Shown: piece by piece, positions 56,253 to 64,000 of the stretch
Position numbering within the stretch: position 1 is the first letter of the stretch
Layout: each line of letters opens with the position of its first letter
Assembly (NCBI GenBank): GCA_014802325.1
Contig: JAAVCK010000016.1
Location: forward strand, 35,736 to 99,735
Length of the DNA stretch: 64,000 nt
Source: Bacteroides sp.
GTDB lineage: Bacteria > Bacteroidota > Bacteroidia > Bacteroidales > Muribaculaceae
Reading direction: 5' to 3'
Notes under the pieces: model-generated
Databases searched by the model: none
What the model was told of the DNA's origin: nothing
Seen by the model: only the letters and a program-made list of their open reading frames with translations
Translations under genes and position numbers: made by a program

Positions 56253-57950
56253 TCATACGAAAGCGAGTACCAGCAAGGACGAGAATACCAGTATCAGATT
56301 GGCTGCGGCATATGTCACCGTATAGCCGAGTACCGGCACAGTACTCTCCAGAGCATCCTGAATAGCACCTATAGATGCCACTCCGCAACGTGCGCCGGCC
56401 ACACATCCGAGAGTCTCGGGTGCTGAGAAGCGGAATATTTTGCGGGCTATGAAGATATTGATGGTAAGCGCCAGAAGTGTGGCTAAGATACCCACGATAA
56501 AGAGCGTGAAGCCTACTTCATGCAGTCCGGCCACGAATTTCGGACCTGACGACAGACCCACTACGGCCACAAACATGTTGAGTCCCATATTATCGAATAT
56601 CCATACCACCGGCTGCGGAATATTGCCGAATGTGGGACGGCGGTTGCGCAGCCAACCGAAAAACAGTCCGGCAAGAAGTACGCCGCCGCTTGTGCTGAGC
56701 GACACAGGCACTCCTCCTATGTGGATGGCCAATGCACCGATGAAACATCCGAGTGCTATGCCGAAGCCCAGGAGCACCATGTCGGTAGAGATGCTCTGGC
56801 GGTCAGCAAATCCGATCTGTTTGGATGCGATTGCCACATTGCGGGGCGAACCTGAAAGCGTAAGCACGTCGCCGCGCTCCAGAATCAGATTGTTGCGTCC
56901 GGGCAGACTCATATTGTTGCGGGTGATTTTGCTCACGAGCACCCCCTTCATATATGGCTGTCGGCGCAGCTGACCGAATGTCATGCCGTCGACACCTTTG
57001 CCACTCACGGTCACCGGAAGATTTTCAGCTCCGAAGTTGAGGAGTTCGTGATCGGCCACTTCCTTGCCCAGGAGCACCGGCTCGTCGACTATCACTTCGC
57101 TGCGGGCGCTGAGCACCACGAGATCGCCGCTTTGCACCAACGTGTCAGGGGTGGGGTCGGTGATGCGACCTTTGATGCGCAGCCGCTCCACGAATATTCG
57201 TTCGTTGCGGTCAGCAAAATATTTCTCTATCTCGGCCACGGTGCGAGGCTTATCGAATAATTCTCCTCCGGCACGATACACGCGGTAGCTCACCGGAGTG
57301 TCGGCCACGATAAGACTCGGGTCAATTTTCTCGGCACCGTCGTCCATAGCTTTTTCAATAGCTTCGGTCTCGGCCTTGACCTTTTTCATGCCGCCAAGCA
57401 GCATGGGGCCTACGTTGGAGAGAAACCAGGCGGAGCCGATGGTGCCGAATATATAGGTCACGGCATAAGCCGTGGGAATCATGTCGAGTATTCGGGTTTT
57501 CACGGCAGGATCCATCGAAAGTTCGCGCACTGTATCGGCCGAAAGTCCGAGCGAAGCCGATGCAGTCTGAGATCCGGCAAACAGACCTAATGCCACACCT
57601 GTGTCATAGCCCATAAGTTTGGAGGCGAGTATTACTGTCGATGCACACACCAAGGCTCCTACCACAGCAAATGCAAGCTGCTTCAGACCGTCGCCGCGAA
57701 ACGAGCGGAAAAACTGCGGCCCTACGCTGTAGCCTATCGAAAATAGAAAGAGCATGAAAAATATGGTCTTCACTATCTGCGGTATATTGAGGTCGAGCTG
57801 ACCTATCACCACACCTACAATCAGTGTGGCGGCTACCGGACCGAGGGTGAATGACTTATATTTGAGTTTTCCTAACAGAAAACCTATTCCGATAGTGAGG
57901 AAAATTGGTATTACAGGGTTCTGACGAAGAAGGTCGGTAATCCAGTCCAT
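56253..57950 (-). CDS. AspT/YidE-family transporter with two TrkA-C domains
   Basis: 565 residues, about ten membrane helices in two halves of the Asp-Al_Ex type (GIGFLLGKLKYKSFTLGPVAATLIVG and GIALGCFIGALAIHIGGVPV contain the repeated motif). A central cytosolic part at about 205-370 has two TrkA-C-like domains (IKGRITDPTPDTLVQSGD and NNMSLPGRNNLILERGDVL). Members exchange aspartate for alanine or related acids, or are of unknown substrate (YidE, YbjL). The motif GSQTASASLGL typical of the family is present. Confidence 0.87.
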   Translation of the reverse strand: MDWITDLLRQNPVIPIFLTIGIGFLLGKLKYKSFTLGPVAATLIVGVVIGQLDLNIPQIVKTIFFMLFLFSIGYSVGPQFFRSFRGDGLKQLAFAVVGALVCASTVILASKLMGYDTGVALGLFAGSQTASASLGLSADTVRELSMDPAVKTRILDMIPTAYAVTYIFGTIGSAWFLSNVGPMLLGGMKKVKAETEAIEKAMDDGAEKIDPSLIVADTPVSYRVYRAGGELFDKPRTVAEIEKYFADRNERIFVERLRIKGRITDPTPDTLVQSGDLVVLSARSEVIVDEPVLLGKEVADHELLNFGAENLPVTVSGKGVDGMTFGQLRRQPYMKGVLVSKITRNNMSLPGRNNLILERGDVLTLSGSPRNVAIASKQIGFADRQSISTDMVLLGFGIALGCFIGALAIHIGGVPVSLSTSGGVLLAGLFFGWLRNRRPTFGNIPQPVVWIFDNMGLNMFVAVVGLSSGPKFVAGLHEVGFTLFIVGILATLLALTINIFIARKIFRFSAPETLGCVAGARCGVASIGAIQDALESTVPVLGYTVTYAAANLILVFSSLLVLAFV

Positions 57951-58021
57951 AGATATAGTTTTGACGTGAGTATTAACTTTGATTAGTTAACACTGTTAAC
58001 GGCCGGTTGGTTCAGAGACAA

Positions 58022-58180
58022 TCACTTTTGCGAGGTCTCAGCCTCGCGGGCTATTTTTTCAAGCTGCTCGGGAGTGAGTAGGGTATGCTTCTTCTCACAC
58101 CTGAATCCGTTGAGTTGCAGAGCCGAGAGCCTGGTGGCAGATTGAAGCTGCGGCCGGGGTATGATTTTAATTTTTTTCAT
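58022..58180 (-). CDS. Small peptide coupled to the VKOR gene, possible RiPP-like precursor
   Basis: 52 residues from the ATG at 58180 (MKKIKIIPRPQLQ), which lies inside the last codons of the VKOR gene (14-bp overlap), so translation is coupled. A basic head, a LSALQLNGF segment, one Cys at residue 28 (FRCEKKHTLLTPEQLEKIA) and a helical acidic tail are seen. I cannot assign a named family. The position after a thioredoxin and a membrane disulfide enzyme with a C39-like domain suggests a short exported or modified peptide whose single Cys may be a target. It could also be a plain small protein. Confidence 0.6.
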   Translation of the reverse strand: MKKIKIIPRPQLQSATRLSALQLNGFRCEKKHTLLTPEQLEKIAREAETSQK

Positions 58181-59195
58181 TGCTGTCAGTTTTGTCATTT
58201 TCAATGAGGGGCATCACGGCATTGAGACCGAGCATCACACTCAGGTAGGCCAGTCCGAGGGCTACGAAGTCAAGCGAAAGCGGCCATGCCTCGCGAATCC
58301 ATCCGCCCGACAGATAGCTGAAAAACAGTAGCCATAGCGATGCCTGGACACACACGCAGAGCGTACACCATTTGCGTGCGCGGAATTTCTGATACCAGAT
58401 GCTCCAGAATGTGAACGGCAGGCAACATAGATTACACAGCGCAAGCCACGGCAACATCGATGGAAGGAGCAACAAGGTGAGCAAGCTCACGGAGAAATAC
58501 GCAAACCCGACTTCGCTCCAGCCGAACAGACCGAAAAATTTCGATGCTTTCATCTCAAGTATCGAGTCGCACCCGCCCTCCTGAAGCACCTTGCACACGC
58601 GGTCGGCCGCGGGATTATGTATCTTAAGCGATTTCTGTACCAGAAGATATGTGAAGTAGAGTCCGGCGAGGTCTATGGCCGTGACCAGTATGGTGGAAAT
58701 ATTGCGGTAAAGGCCGTTGACAATGAAGAGGTAGGCAAGCAGGAGAGTACACGAGGTAGCAAGTACCCACTTCTTGGCGCGCATGAAGAAGTCGATCCGG
58801 GCATGCACATGATAGTCAGGCTCGGCGGCATCTTCGGCGGGAAACGACAGCAGCACATTGCCATCCCATGCTTCTTTAAACTCTTCGGCCGGAACAGTCT
58901 CGTCCACTCCCAGCGAGCGGTAGCTGATAGTGTCGGTATCTATTCCGGTGACTATCACAAACCCGGCAGGGGTGCCGGCGAGAAAGGGTGGAGTGAGCTT
59001 TGACAGCTCATCTTTATCGGCAATTTTATAGCCTTCCGATTCCACTCCGTATTCATTGAGCAGTTTTGCGAAACCAAACAGAGTGTGAAAGGGCATTTTC
59101 TTGAATCGTCCCGCTGTATAGCTCTCGGTGTGAGGCACGCCGAGAGCTTCAAGATAGTCGTTGATCAGCAGTGGGGAGCCGGTGTGTGACTGCAT
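58167..59195 (-). CDS. Membrane protein: C39-peptidase-like domain plus VKOR
   Basis: 342 residues. Residues 1-120 look like a papain-type C39 domain, but the usual catalytic Cys and His are missing (NDYLEALGVPHTES at the start; GFVIVTGID where H-x-V is expected), so it probably binds rather than cuts a peptide. From about 140 there are membrane helices carrying all four vitamin K epoxide reductase cysteines: C201 and C209, eight apart, and C277-x-x-C280. VKOR proteins make disulfides and pass electrons to quinone. The gene lies 20 bp after thioredoxin and overlaps the small peptide gene. Confidence 0.8.
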   Translation of the reverse strand: MQSHTGSPLLINDYLEALGVPHTESYTAGRFKKMPFHTLFGFAKLLNEYGVESEGYKIADKDELSKLTPPFLAGTPAGFVIVTGIDTDTISYRSLGVDETVPAEEFKEAWDGNVLLSFPAEDAAEPDYHVHARIDFFMRAKKWVLATSCTLLLAYLFIVNGLYRNISTILVTAIDLAGLYFTYLLVQKSLKIHNPAADRVCKVLQEGGCDSILEMKASKFFGLFGWSEVGFAYFSVSLLTLLLLPSMLPWLALCNLCCLPFTFWSIWYQKFRARKWCTLCVCVQASLWLLFFSYLSGGWIREAWPLSLDFVALGLAYLSVMLGLNAVMPLIENDKTDSNEKN

Positions 59196-59215
59196 GGCGA
59201 GGGCTGATTAGGTGA

Positions 59216-59509
59216 TTACATGAATGACTGTATCTTGTCGAGGAGGAACTGTCCGTCCATCTCGCCGCTTTCGCGCCATACGGCTTTGCCGTCGCGATAG
59301 ATGATAAACGTAGGGGTGCCGGTGATACGCTCCACATCGGCCAGATGTGAGTTTTGATCAATATCCAACTGATATACGTCGACCTGTCCGGCAAGAAGTT
59401 CCTTGATCTGCTCTACTACGGGTGCCATTGCGCGGCAGTGGCCGCACCAGGTTGCAAAAAATTCCACGAGTACCACGGGGGTAGATTTGATAGCGTCAGT
59501 ATAGTCCAT
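59216..59509 (-). CDS. trxA: Thioredoxin
   Basis: 97 residues, one thioredoxin domain with active site FFATWCGHCRAM and the cis-Pro loop GTPTFIIYRDGKAVW. The CGHC motif, rather than the common CGPC, is the type found in disulfide isomerases and gives a more oxidising centre. No signal peptide is visible, so it is cytosolic as written. First gene of the thioredoxin-VKOR-peptide unit. Confidence 0.93.
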   Translation of the reverse strand: MDYTDAIKSTPVVLVEFFATWCGHCRAMAPVVEQIKELLAGQVDVYQLDIDQNSHLADVERITGTPTFIIYRDGKAVWRESGEMDGQFLLDKIQSFM

Positions 59510-59647
59510 AATAGTTGTAAGTTAAGTTTGTTTTCATTTTATCTTAATAACATATAAGCCGTGTGTAATGTTTATGCACAGTTTGTCTGCTGCCTACCGT
59601 GAACCACCCGAAAGCGTGCGGCGTTAACATTATAAAAATGATTGATT

Positions 59648-60178
59648 ATGAAAGAAAATAATCCGGCTTACCAAAATATAGTCACACGCACGAGTGTAAG
59701 ACGCTTTTCCGACGCACCTGTGAGCGATGACGATACCGAAGCGCTGCTCCGTGCAGCCATGAGCGCTCCCTCGGGTGTCAACCGTCAGCCGTGGGAGCTG
59801 ATAGTGGTAGATGATGCTGAGCTGCGCAGACGCTTGGCCGACGCGCTTCCCTACGCGAAAATGGCTGCGGGCGCTCCGCTGGTGATAGTGGTGTGCGGCA
59901 ATGAAGAGCGGTTTCTCGACGGCGATGACTCCACGCTTTGGGTGCAGGATGTTTCGGCCGTGTCGGAAAACATACTTCTTGCAGCCCATTCTTTGGGGTT
60001 GGGAGGAGTGTGGACATGTCTTTATCCTCACGCCGACCGTATAAAAAAAGCGGCGGAAATACTTTCTATTCCCGCCGGCATTATTCCGTTCAGCCTTATC
60101 CCCGTAGGGTATCCCGAGGCTGTGCAGAAGCCGATTGACAAGTGGCGCCCCGAGCGGGTGCACCGCAACCATTACTGA
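59648..60178 (+). CDS. Nitroreductase family protein
   Basis: 176 residues from the ATG at 59648 (MKENNPAYQNIVTRTS). RTSVRRFSDAPVSDDDTEALL and MSAPSGVNRQPWELIVVDD give the FMN site, LLAAHSLGLGGVWTCLYP the dimer helix, and IPFSLIPVGYPEA the end. A small NADH/NADPH flavoenzyme for nitro compounds or quinones; substrate unknown. Its last 7 bp overlap the convergent gene. Confidence 0.9.
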   Translation: MKENNPAYQNIVTRTSVRRFSDAPVSDDDTEALLRAAMSAPSGVNRQPWELIVVDDAELRRRLADALPYAKMAAGAPLVIVVCGNEERFLDGDDSTLWVQDVSAVSENILLAAHSLGLGGVWTCLYPHADRIKKAAEILSIPAGIIPFSLIPVGYPEAVQKPIDKWRPERVHRNHY

Positions 60179-60600
60179 GACCCTCCGGCACGCTTGGCGC
60201 GCTCGGCAAGTATGATTTTTACGAATGATTCAGGAAGTCTGACGTTGTAAAGATCGAGAGCCTCGTCAAAGAGCGGGGCTATCTCTTCGTCGGTAAATCC
60301 GGCTATGCCGCAACCTATACGAGTGACGTAGAAAGTGTTTTGATCACATTCGCGGGCGTATTCAATGAAGTCATCCACGTAGGGCTTGATAGTTTCTACT
60401 CCTCCCTGCATGGTGGGGATGGCGTATGACTGACCCTGAGGGCCTACTCCGTTGCCCCACTCAGCACCGAAATGCCTTAACGCCTGCATAGCAGCTCCCC
60501 CTCCGTGCATCCCTGCGAGATTACTGCCGAATACAAATACGTCGTCTTGATCGAGATGTGTGATGTGCTCGGGTGTGAATTTTAGTTTTGTGTAGTCCAC
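60172..60600 (-). CDS. Macro-domain-like small protein (A1S_2505-type)
   Basis: 142 residues. FVFGSNLAGMHGGGAAMQALR near the N-terminus and TFYVTRIGCGIAGFTDEEIAPLF near the C-terminus resemble the ADP-ribose loops of macro domains and the phage-associated A1S_2505 group. It may bind or process ADP-ribose or a nucleotide; this is not shown. It lies directly before the second heptad-repeat region. Confidence 0.65.
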   Translation of the reverse strand: MDYTKLKFTPEHITHLDQDDVFVFGSNLAGMHGGGAAMQALRHFGAEWGNGVGPQGQSYAIPTMQGGVETIKPYVDDFIEYARECDQNTFYVTRIGCGIAGFTDEEIAPLFDEALDLYNVRLPESFVKIILAERAKRAGGSQ

Positions 60601-60613
60601 TGTATTTAATGGT

Positions 60614-60775
60614 TAAAGATTCGATTTGATTTTTGATTTATGATTCACGATTCATGATTATTTTGTGTAGCACAATGACTAAGCTCTACCATCAAATTAA
60701 ATCATAAATCGTGAATCATAAATTTTGAATTGTGAATCATAAATCATGAATCATGAATCGAATCAGATCATAAAT
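60614..60775. repeat. Second inverted heptad-repeat array with long hairpin
   Basis: Left heptads of the form GATTTAT/GATTCAC (about 60,620-60,659) and right heptads GAATCAT/AAATCAT (about 60,694-60,775) repeat the design seen at 8364-8486. The inner arms, 60637-60657 and 60702-60722, are 21 nt each and pair with one mismatch around a 44-nt loop. The right arm runs over the stop codon of the PL11 gene, so it may act as its terminator. Confidence 0.75.
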
Positions 60776-63668
60776 TTACAACTATTTTTTTACCTCCGGA
60801 GATATAGATGCCGGGGACGGTGATACGGTCAACTCGGATACCCTGAAGATTATAGATAGCTTCGGGGGCGGCTGCATCGACCGATATGGATTCGATACCC
60901 GATACCTTATCTTCCTGAGAAGCTACGTTGGGATTATCGGCATACACCACAGCAGGATCTACCGAGAGGTGTGGGGGCTGATTGTAGCAACAGTTTTGGT
61001 TTACCACCTGCACGCGATAGTTGAGGTCGTCCATCAGATGAGGTATGCGATAGTCAGAGGTATAGCTTGTGGCATTGATGAGCAGTTCGTAGGTAGCTTC
61101 GTCCCAGAGCACCAGTTCCTCGCGCCAGTCGCCGAGAAGGTCACCGAGCACACAGGGATTGTACTTAGTACTATTGTTGAGCTTACCTATAGTGTAGTTG
61201 GTCTTGTTGACCTGAAGACGCCAGAAGCCACCTGCCTCGGGATTCCACTTTGCAAGACAGCTCTTGTCGTAGTGCTCGTCGTAGAGGTCACCGTCCCAGT
61301 AGATGCGGTTGTTCATCGAGCCGCCTCCGCCCGGGTTCCATCCGTCGGTATAGCGCTCGCCGGTCAGACAGTCGTGCAGACCCGGATCAGAACTGTGGGA
61401 ATATTGCGACGCACTTTTAGATGAGTCGAAGTGGCCAATCACGCCGCGGCCGGTGTCGCCCGAAGCGGTCTGATGATATATAAGCTGGCCGGTAGCAGCA
61501 TCGCGCAGATCGCATCCGTAAGGGCTGTCCTCATGCACCATGAATACTTCGAGGCCGGGACGGTCGGGGAGGAAGTCGCCAAGATGGAGCGCATCGCCAT
61601 GTTTCAGTCCGGTGCGGTAAAGGAGGCTACCGTCGTGGTCAAGGGCGGCCGAACCGTATACTATCTCCTGCTTGCCGTCGCCATCGCAGTCGCCTACCGA
61701 GATCCAGTGAGCGCCTTCGCCCCAGAGACCTTTGCCGCTCTCGGTGTTGCGGCTCACCCAGCGCTCCTTGAGAGTGGTGCCGTCCCAGTCATATGCACCC
61801 ACAAACGCTCCCGAATAGTAGCCGCGGGCAAATATGGGGCTCGGATTGGCATCGGGGCCGTCGAGATAAGCCAGTGCGGCCAGATAGCGTTCCGAACGAT
61901 TCTGATTGCTGTCGCCCCAGTAGCTTTTACCGGCTTCGTAGTCGGTGTGATAGGGTATGGTGGCGAGTTCGCCGCCGGTCAGACCGTCAAACACGGTGAT
62001 GTATTCCGATCCGTGATCCTGCTTGCCGCGGCTGCTGAGCAGATTTTCTTCGGGATCATCGTCGCCGAGAAGCACGTAGTTGCCTTCGCCGTCGATGGTG
62101 CCGGGGGCGGTCTTCATCATAAATTCGCCATATCCGTCGCCGTCGAAGTCCCATGCGATAAACTGCATGGTGTGGGCGCTGGTGAAGAAGTTGGGGCCTG
62201 CATCGATACGCCACAGCAGTGTGCCGTCGAGCTTATAGCAGTCGAAATAGGCCGGAGCGGTGGCGCCGGTGCTGGCGGCATCTTTCTCGTTGGAGGGCGA
62301 CCACTTGAGTATAAGTTCATATTCGCCGTCGCCGTCCATGTCGCAGTAGCTCGCATCGTTGGGAGTGTATGACGCGCCATCGCGGTCAGCCGGGCGCTGA
62401 GTGGGAATGCGGAACACCTGATTTTCCCAGGTCTTGCGGCTCACTTCGCTTTCGAGAATGCGGCCCGTGGCATCGTAGGTCTCCAGGCGGTAGTAATCGT
62501 CGGCCGAGCCTCCGAGGTCGTTGAAGTTGGTGCGGTCGATGATATAGAGGCCATCGTTGAGCAACACGTCCTGAACGTCGGCCGAAGAGCCGCGATACAG
62601 ACGGTATTTCACTCCATAGCCGTCGGCCTCGCGGTGACGCCACGATACGAGATTGCCCGTACCCATCTGTGCGCCCGTGAGGCTGAGCGACATCAGACCG
62701 CGGTTCAGCGGCTTGGCCTCGGGTTTGGGGGCGCGGTTGGTCACAGTGAAGCGCACGCCGAAATTCATCACCTCGGCATCGCCGCGCAGTATGCTGACGC
62801 TGACCTTGCGGCCCTCGTAGCGGAGTTCGTGAGTGTAACCTTCGGCGGTGGTGATGTTGAAATCGTCAGGCTCGCCAAACAGTTTGGTCTTGTAGGCCGC
62901 CACTTCGCCGTTTTTCAGATCCGCCACCAGCGGCAGCAGATTGATAGAGGAGGGCTTGCCCTGAACTTCTGCTCCCGTGCAGGTGAACGAGGTGACAAAC
63001 TGCTTCACATCGTAGACTTCCTCATCCACCGCTCCCTTGATGGTGACGTTGCGGAAGCCTATTTCCTTGGGCGAACTATTGTCAGCACCGTTGATGCCCA
63101 TGATGTAGAGCGAGATGCTGAATGGCTTTCCGTCGGCTATCACATCGGCGAAACTGTAATCGTAGTGAGAAAAGCCGGTTGAGTTTGAGGCCGCGATTTT
63201 ATTGCGGAGAGGGGAGAGGCCTGTAGCCACGGCCACATCGGAGTTGGTGCCGAGCGTGTAGTACACGTCGACCGTGCCGCCATCTGTACCGATCTTCACC
63301 GCGTCAAACGACACTGCGGTGGGTTTGAACTTATGGCCGGCAGCGGGAGTCACGGTCATGGTGATGCAGTGGCCGGCGGTTTTCGACGTCACTTTCGTAG
63401 CGGGCTTCAAGGCCGCGAAAGCAGGCGAATAGTCCACGGCCTCAAAACCGGTATCGGCGCCCGATTTAGTCAGAGCGCGCACTTCGCTGATTTTGTTACC
63501 GAGGGTGAAAGAAGTTGTCACGAGTGAGGTAGCCGAAGCGTCACCGTCCACCGCCACAGCCTGAAGATCGTCAGGATTGCTGAGTTGCCATGTCGCGGTA
63601 ACGGAGTCGGCAAATGCTCCCGGCGCCGTAATCATCGCCGCCAGCAGAGCTAAAGAAGCTTTCTTCAT
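60768..63668 (-). CDS. Rhamnogalacturonan lyase, PL11, with T9SS-like C-terminal domain
   Basis: 966 residues with a signal peptide (ASLALLAAMITAPGAFA). Residues about 25-300 are beta-sandwich modules. The PL11 catalytic region starts near 320 (NRGLMSLSLTGAQMGTGNLV) and has the eight-bladed propeller with calcium loops YCDMDGDGEYE, AWDFDGDGYGE and GDCDGDGKQE, then KSYWGDSNQNRSERYLA. It cleaves the rhamnose-galacturonate backbone of pectin. The last ~40 residues (YNLQGIRVDR, GIYISGGKKIVV) resemble a type IX secretion sorting domain. Promoter at 63705-63712. Confidence 0.92.
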   Translation of the reverse strand: MKKASLALLAAMITAPGAFADSVTATWQLSNPDDLQAVAVDGDASATSLVTTSFTLGNKISEVRALTKSGADTGFEAVDYSPAFAALKPATKVTSKTAGHCITMTVTPAAGHKFKPTAVSFDAVKIGTDGGTVDVYYTLGTNSDVAVATGLSPLRNKIAASNSTGFSHYDYSFADVIADGKPFSISLYIMGINGADNSSPKEIGFRNVTIKGAVDEEVYDVKQFVTSFTCTGAEVQGKPSSINLLPLVADLKNGEVAAYKTKLFGEPDDFNITTAEGYTHELRYEGRKVSVSILRGDAEVMNFGVRFTVTNRAPKPEAKPLNRGLMSLSLTGAQMGTGNLVSWRHREADGYGVKYRLYRGSSADVQDVLLNDGLYIIDRTNFNDLGGSADDYYRLETYDATGRILESEVSRKTWENQVFRIPTQRPADRDGASYTPNDASYCDMDGDGEYELILKWSPSNEKDAASTGATAPAYFDCYKLDGTLLWRIDAGPNFFTSAHTMQFIAWDFDGDGYGEFMMKTAPGTIDGEGNYVLLGDDDPEENLLSSRGKQDHGSEYITVFDGLTGGELATIPYHTDYEAGKSYWGDSNQNRSERYLAALAYLDGPDANPSPIFARGYYSGAFVGAYDWDGTTLKERWVSRNTESGKGLWGEGAHWISVGDCDGDGKQEIVYGSAALDHDGSLLYRTGLKHGDALHLGDFLPDRPGLEVFMVHEDSPYGCDLRDAATGQLIYHQTASGDTGRGVIGHFDSSKSASQYSHSSDPGLHDCLTGERYTDGWNPGGGGSMNNRIYWDGDLYDEHYDKSCLAKWNPEAGGFWRLQVNKTNYTIGKLNNSTKYNPCVLGDLLGDWREELVLWDEATYELLINATSYTSDYRIPHLMDDLNYRVQVVNQNCCYNQPPHLSVDPAVVYADNPNVASQEDKVSGIESISVDAAAPEAIYNLQGIRVDRITVPGIYISGGKKIVVNL

Positions 63669-63704
63669 TTGGAGAATGGTTAAGATTTATAGGTATTTAT
63701 GGTG

Positions 63705-63712
63705 CAAAGATA
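63705..63712 (-). promoter_or_regulatory. -7 element of the PL11 gene
   Basis: TATCTTTG on the minus strand, 36 bp before the start codon. Confidence 0.55.
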
Positions 63713-63781
63713 ATAAAATTACCGGTAAACTCCTAAAAACAAATATTGTCAATAAAGAAATTCGGTTGATAACTTGAATTT

Positions 63782-63813
63782 TTTGTGCTAAATAAAATTT
63801 TTTTATAATTTTG
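63782..63813 (+). promoter_or_regulatory. Promoter of an operon beyond the right edge
   Basis: TTTG at 63782-63785, 20-bp spacer, TAATTTTG at 63806-63813. The transcript would start near 63816, 28 nt before the leader-peptide ATG. Confidence 0.65.
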
Positions 63814-63843
63814 CAATTGCAGACTACAAGCAGAAGCCCGGTC

Positions 63844-63882
63844 ATGGGTAATGCGGGTGGGATTGCAATAGTATTATTATGA
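63844..63882 (+). CDS. Branched-chain leader peptide (12 codons)
   Basis: MGNAGGIAIVLL then TGA. Six of the last six residues are Ile, Ala, Ile, Val, Leu, Leu, encoded by ATT GCA ATA GTA TTA TTA. It has a promoter just upstream and a hairpin with a U-run just downstream, the arrangement of ilv/leu attenuators, in which ribosome stalling at these codons decides read-through. The gene it would control lies outside the window. Confidence 0.5.
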   Translation: MGNAGGIAIVLL

Positions 63883-63897
63883 AGCGTATTCTATGCT

Positions 63898-63925
63898 AAA
63901 ATCCAAGCGATTTTGGCATTTTTTG
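63898..63925 (+). terminator. Attenuator-like hairpin
   Basis: AAAATCCAA pairs with TTGGcATTTT (one bulged C) around GCGATT, followed by further U residues. It starts 15 nt after the leader-peptide stop. Confidence 0.5.
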
Positions 63926-64000
63926 TTTCAAAAAACACGATTATCGCTCTTTGGTGCGGTTTAGTCCGCCCCCACCGCTCGGACATCACCCTCTAGAAGG

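Overview
The window reads as a chromosomal segment of a gut-type Bacteroidales, most likely Muribaculaceae. This is inferred from several features: repeated Bacteroidetes -7 promoter elements (TAnnTTTG, several with TTG/TTTG about 20 bp upstream), no Shine-Dalgarno-led starts, SusCD-free porin and lipoprotein content, a MurF-Alr fusion, a CcsB-CcsA fusion, an SDR-type partner for UxuA, and a possible type IX secretion tail. Nearly all DNA is coding. I saw no rRNA, tRNA, CRISPR array, insertion sequence or prophage.

Layout. 1-4.6 kb: end of a GH3-family gene, then two secreted DUF3857 proteins, one with an intact transglutaminase triad and one without. 4.6-8.1 kb: a pseudouridine synthase with a very long Asn/Gly/Arg/Gln/Tyr-rich N-terminus behind a structured leader, then asnS. 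8.1-8.6 kb: a non-coding patch with palindromes and an inverted array of 7-bp repeats, which recurs near 60.7 kb. 8.6-13.3 kb: TonB-like protein, DUF1015, purA, fur, polyprenyl synthase. 13.5-24.4 kb: a glycosidase-like protein, fmt, a porin, gyrB, rnr, a secreted C1 peptidase and an orphan ATP-grasp-like protein. 24.4-27.7 kb: DJ-1 protein, P1B metal ATPase, rubrerythrin.

27.7-38.6 kb is the most unusual region. One tightly packed minus-strand operon runs porin, permuted imelysin lipoprotein, di-heme oxidoreductase, second porin, mono-heme lipoprotein, RidA/chorismatase-like enzyme, fused CcsBA cytochrome c synthase, stand-alone DAHP synthase. Divergent to it lies a regulator joining a RIC/ScdA-type di-iron hemerythrin domain to a LuxR-type HTH, with a palindrome in its promoter. 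I read this as an iron- or redox-linked envelope system that carries its own heme-attachment enzyme and possibly a chorismate-derived metabolite.

38.6-48.5 kb: DUF5131 protein, an AT-rich AAA/DUF4143 gene behind 33-bp repeats, a cupin-hcp-rubredoxin operon, DUF488, a hexuronate pair (SDR plus uxuA), folC and split chromate transporter genes. 48.6-58 kb: a PorE-like OmpA protein, GSCFA, murF-alr, dnaB, a nitroreductase and an AspT-type transporter. 58-59.5 kb: thioredoxin, a C39-like/VKOR membrane protein and a small translationally coupled peptide gene. 59.6-64 kb: nitroreductase, macro-like protein, a PL11 rhamnogalacturonan lyase with a sorting-domain-like tail, and at the very end a promoter, a short Ile/Val/Leu leader peptide and a hairpin, which look like an attenuator for an amino-acid operon outside the window.

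Functional links: rhamnogalacturonan lyase, UxuA and its SDR fit pectin/uronate use. Rubrerythrin, rubredoxin, Hcp, DJ-1 and the RIC-type regulator fit oxidative and nitrosative defence in an anaerobe. All family calls come from reading the sequence; no database search was run.
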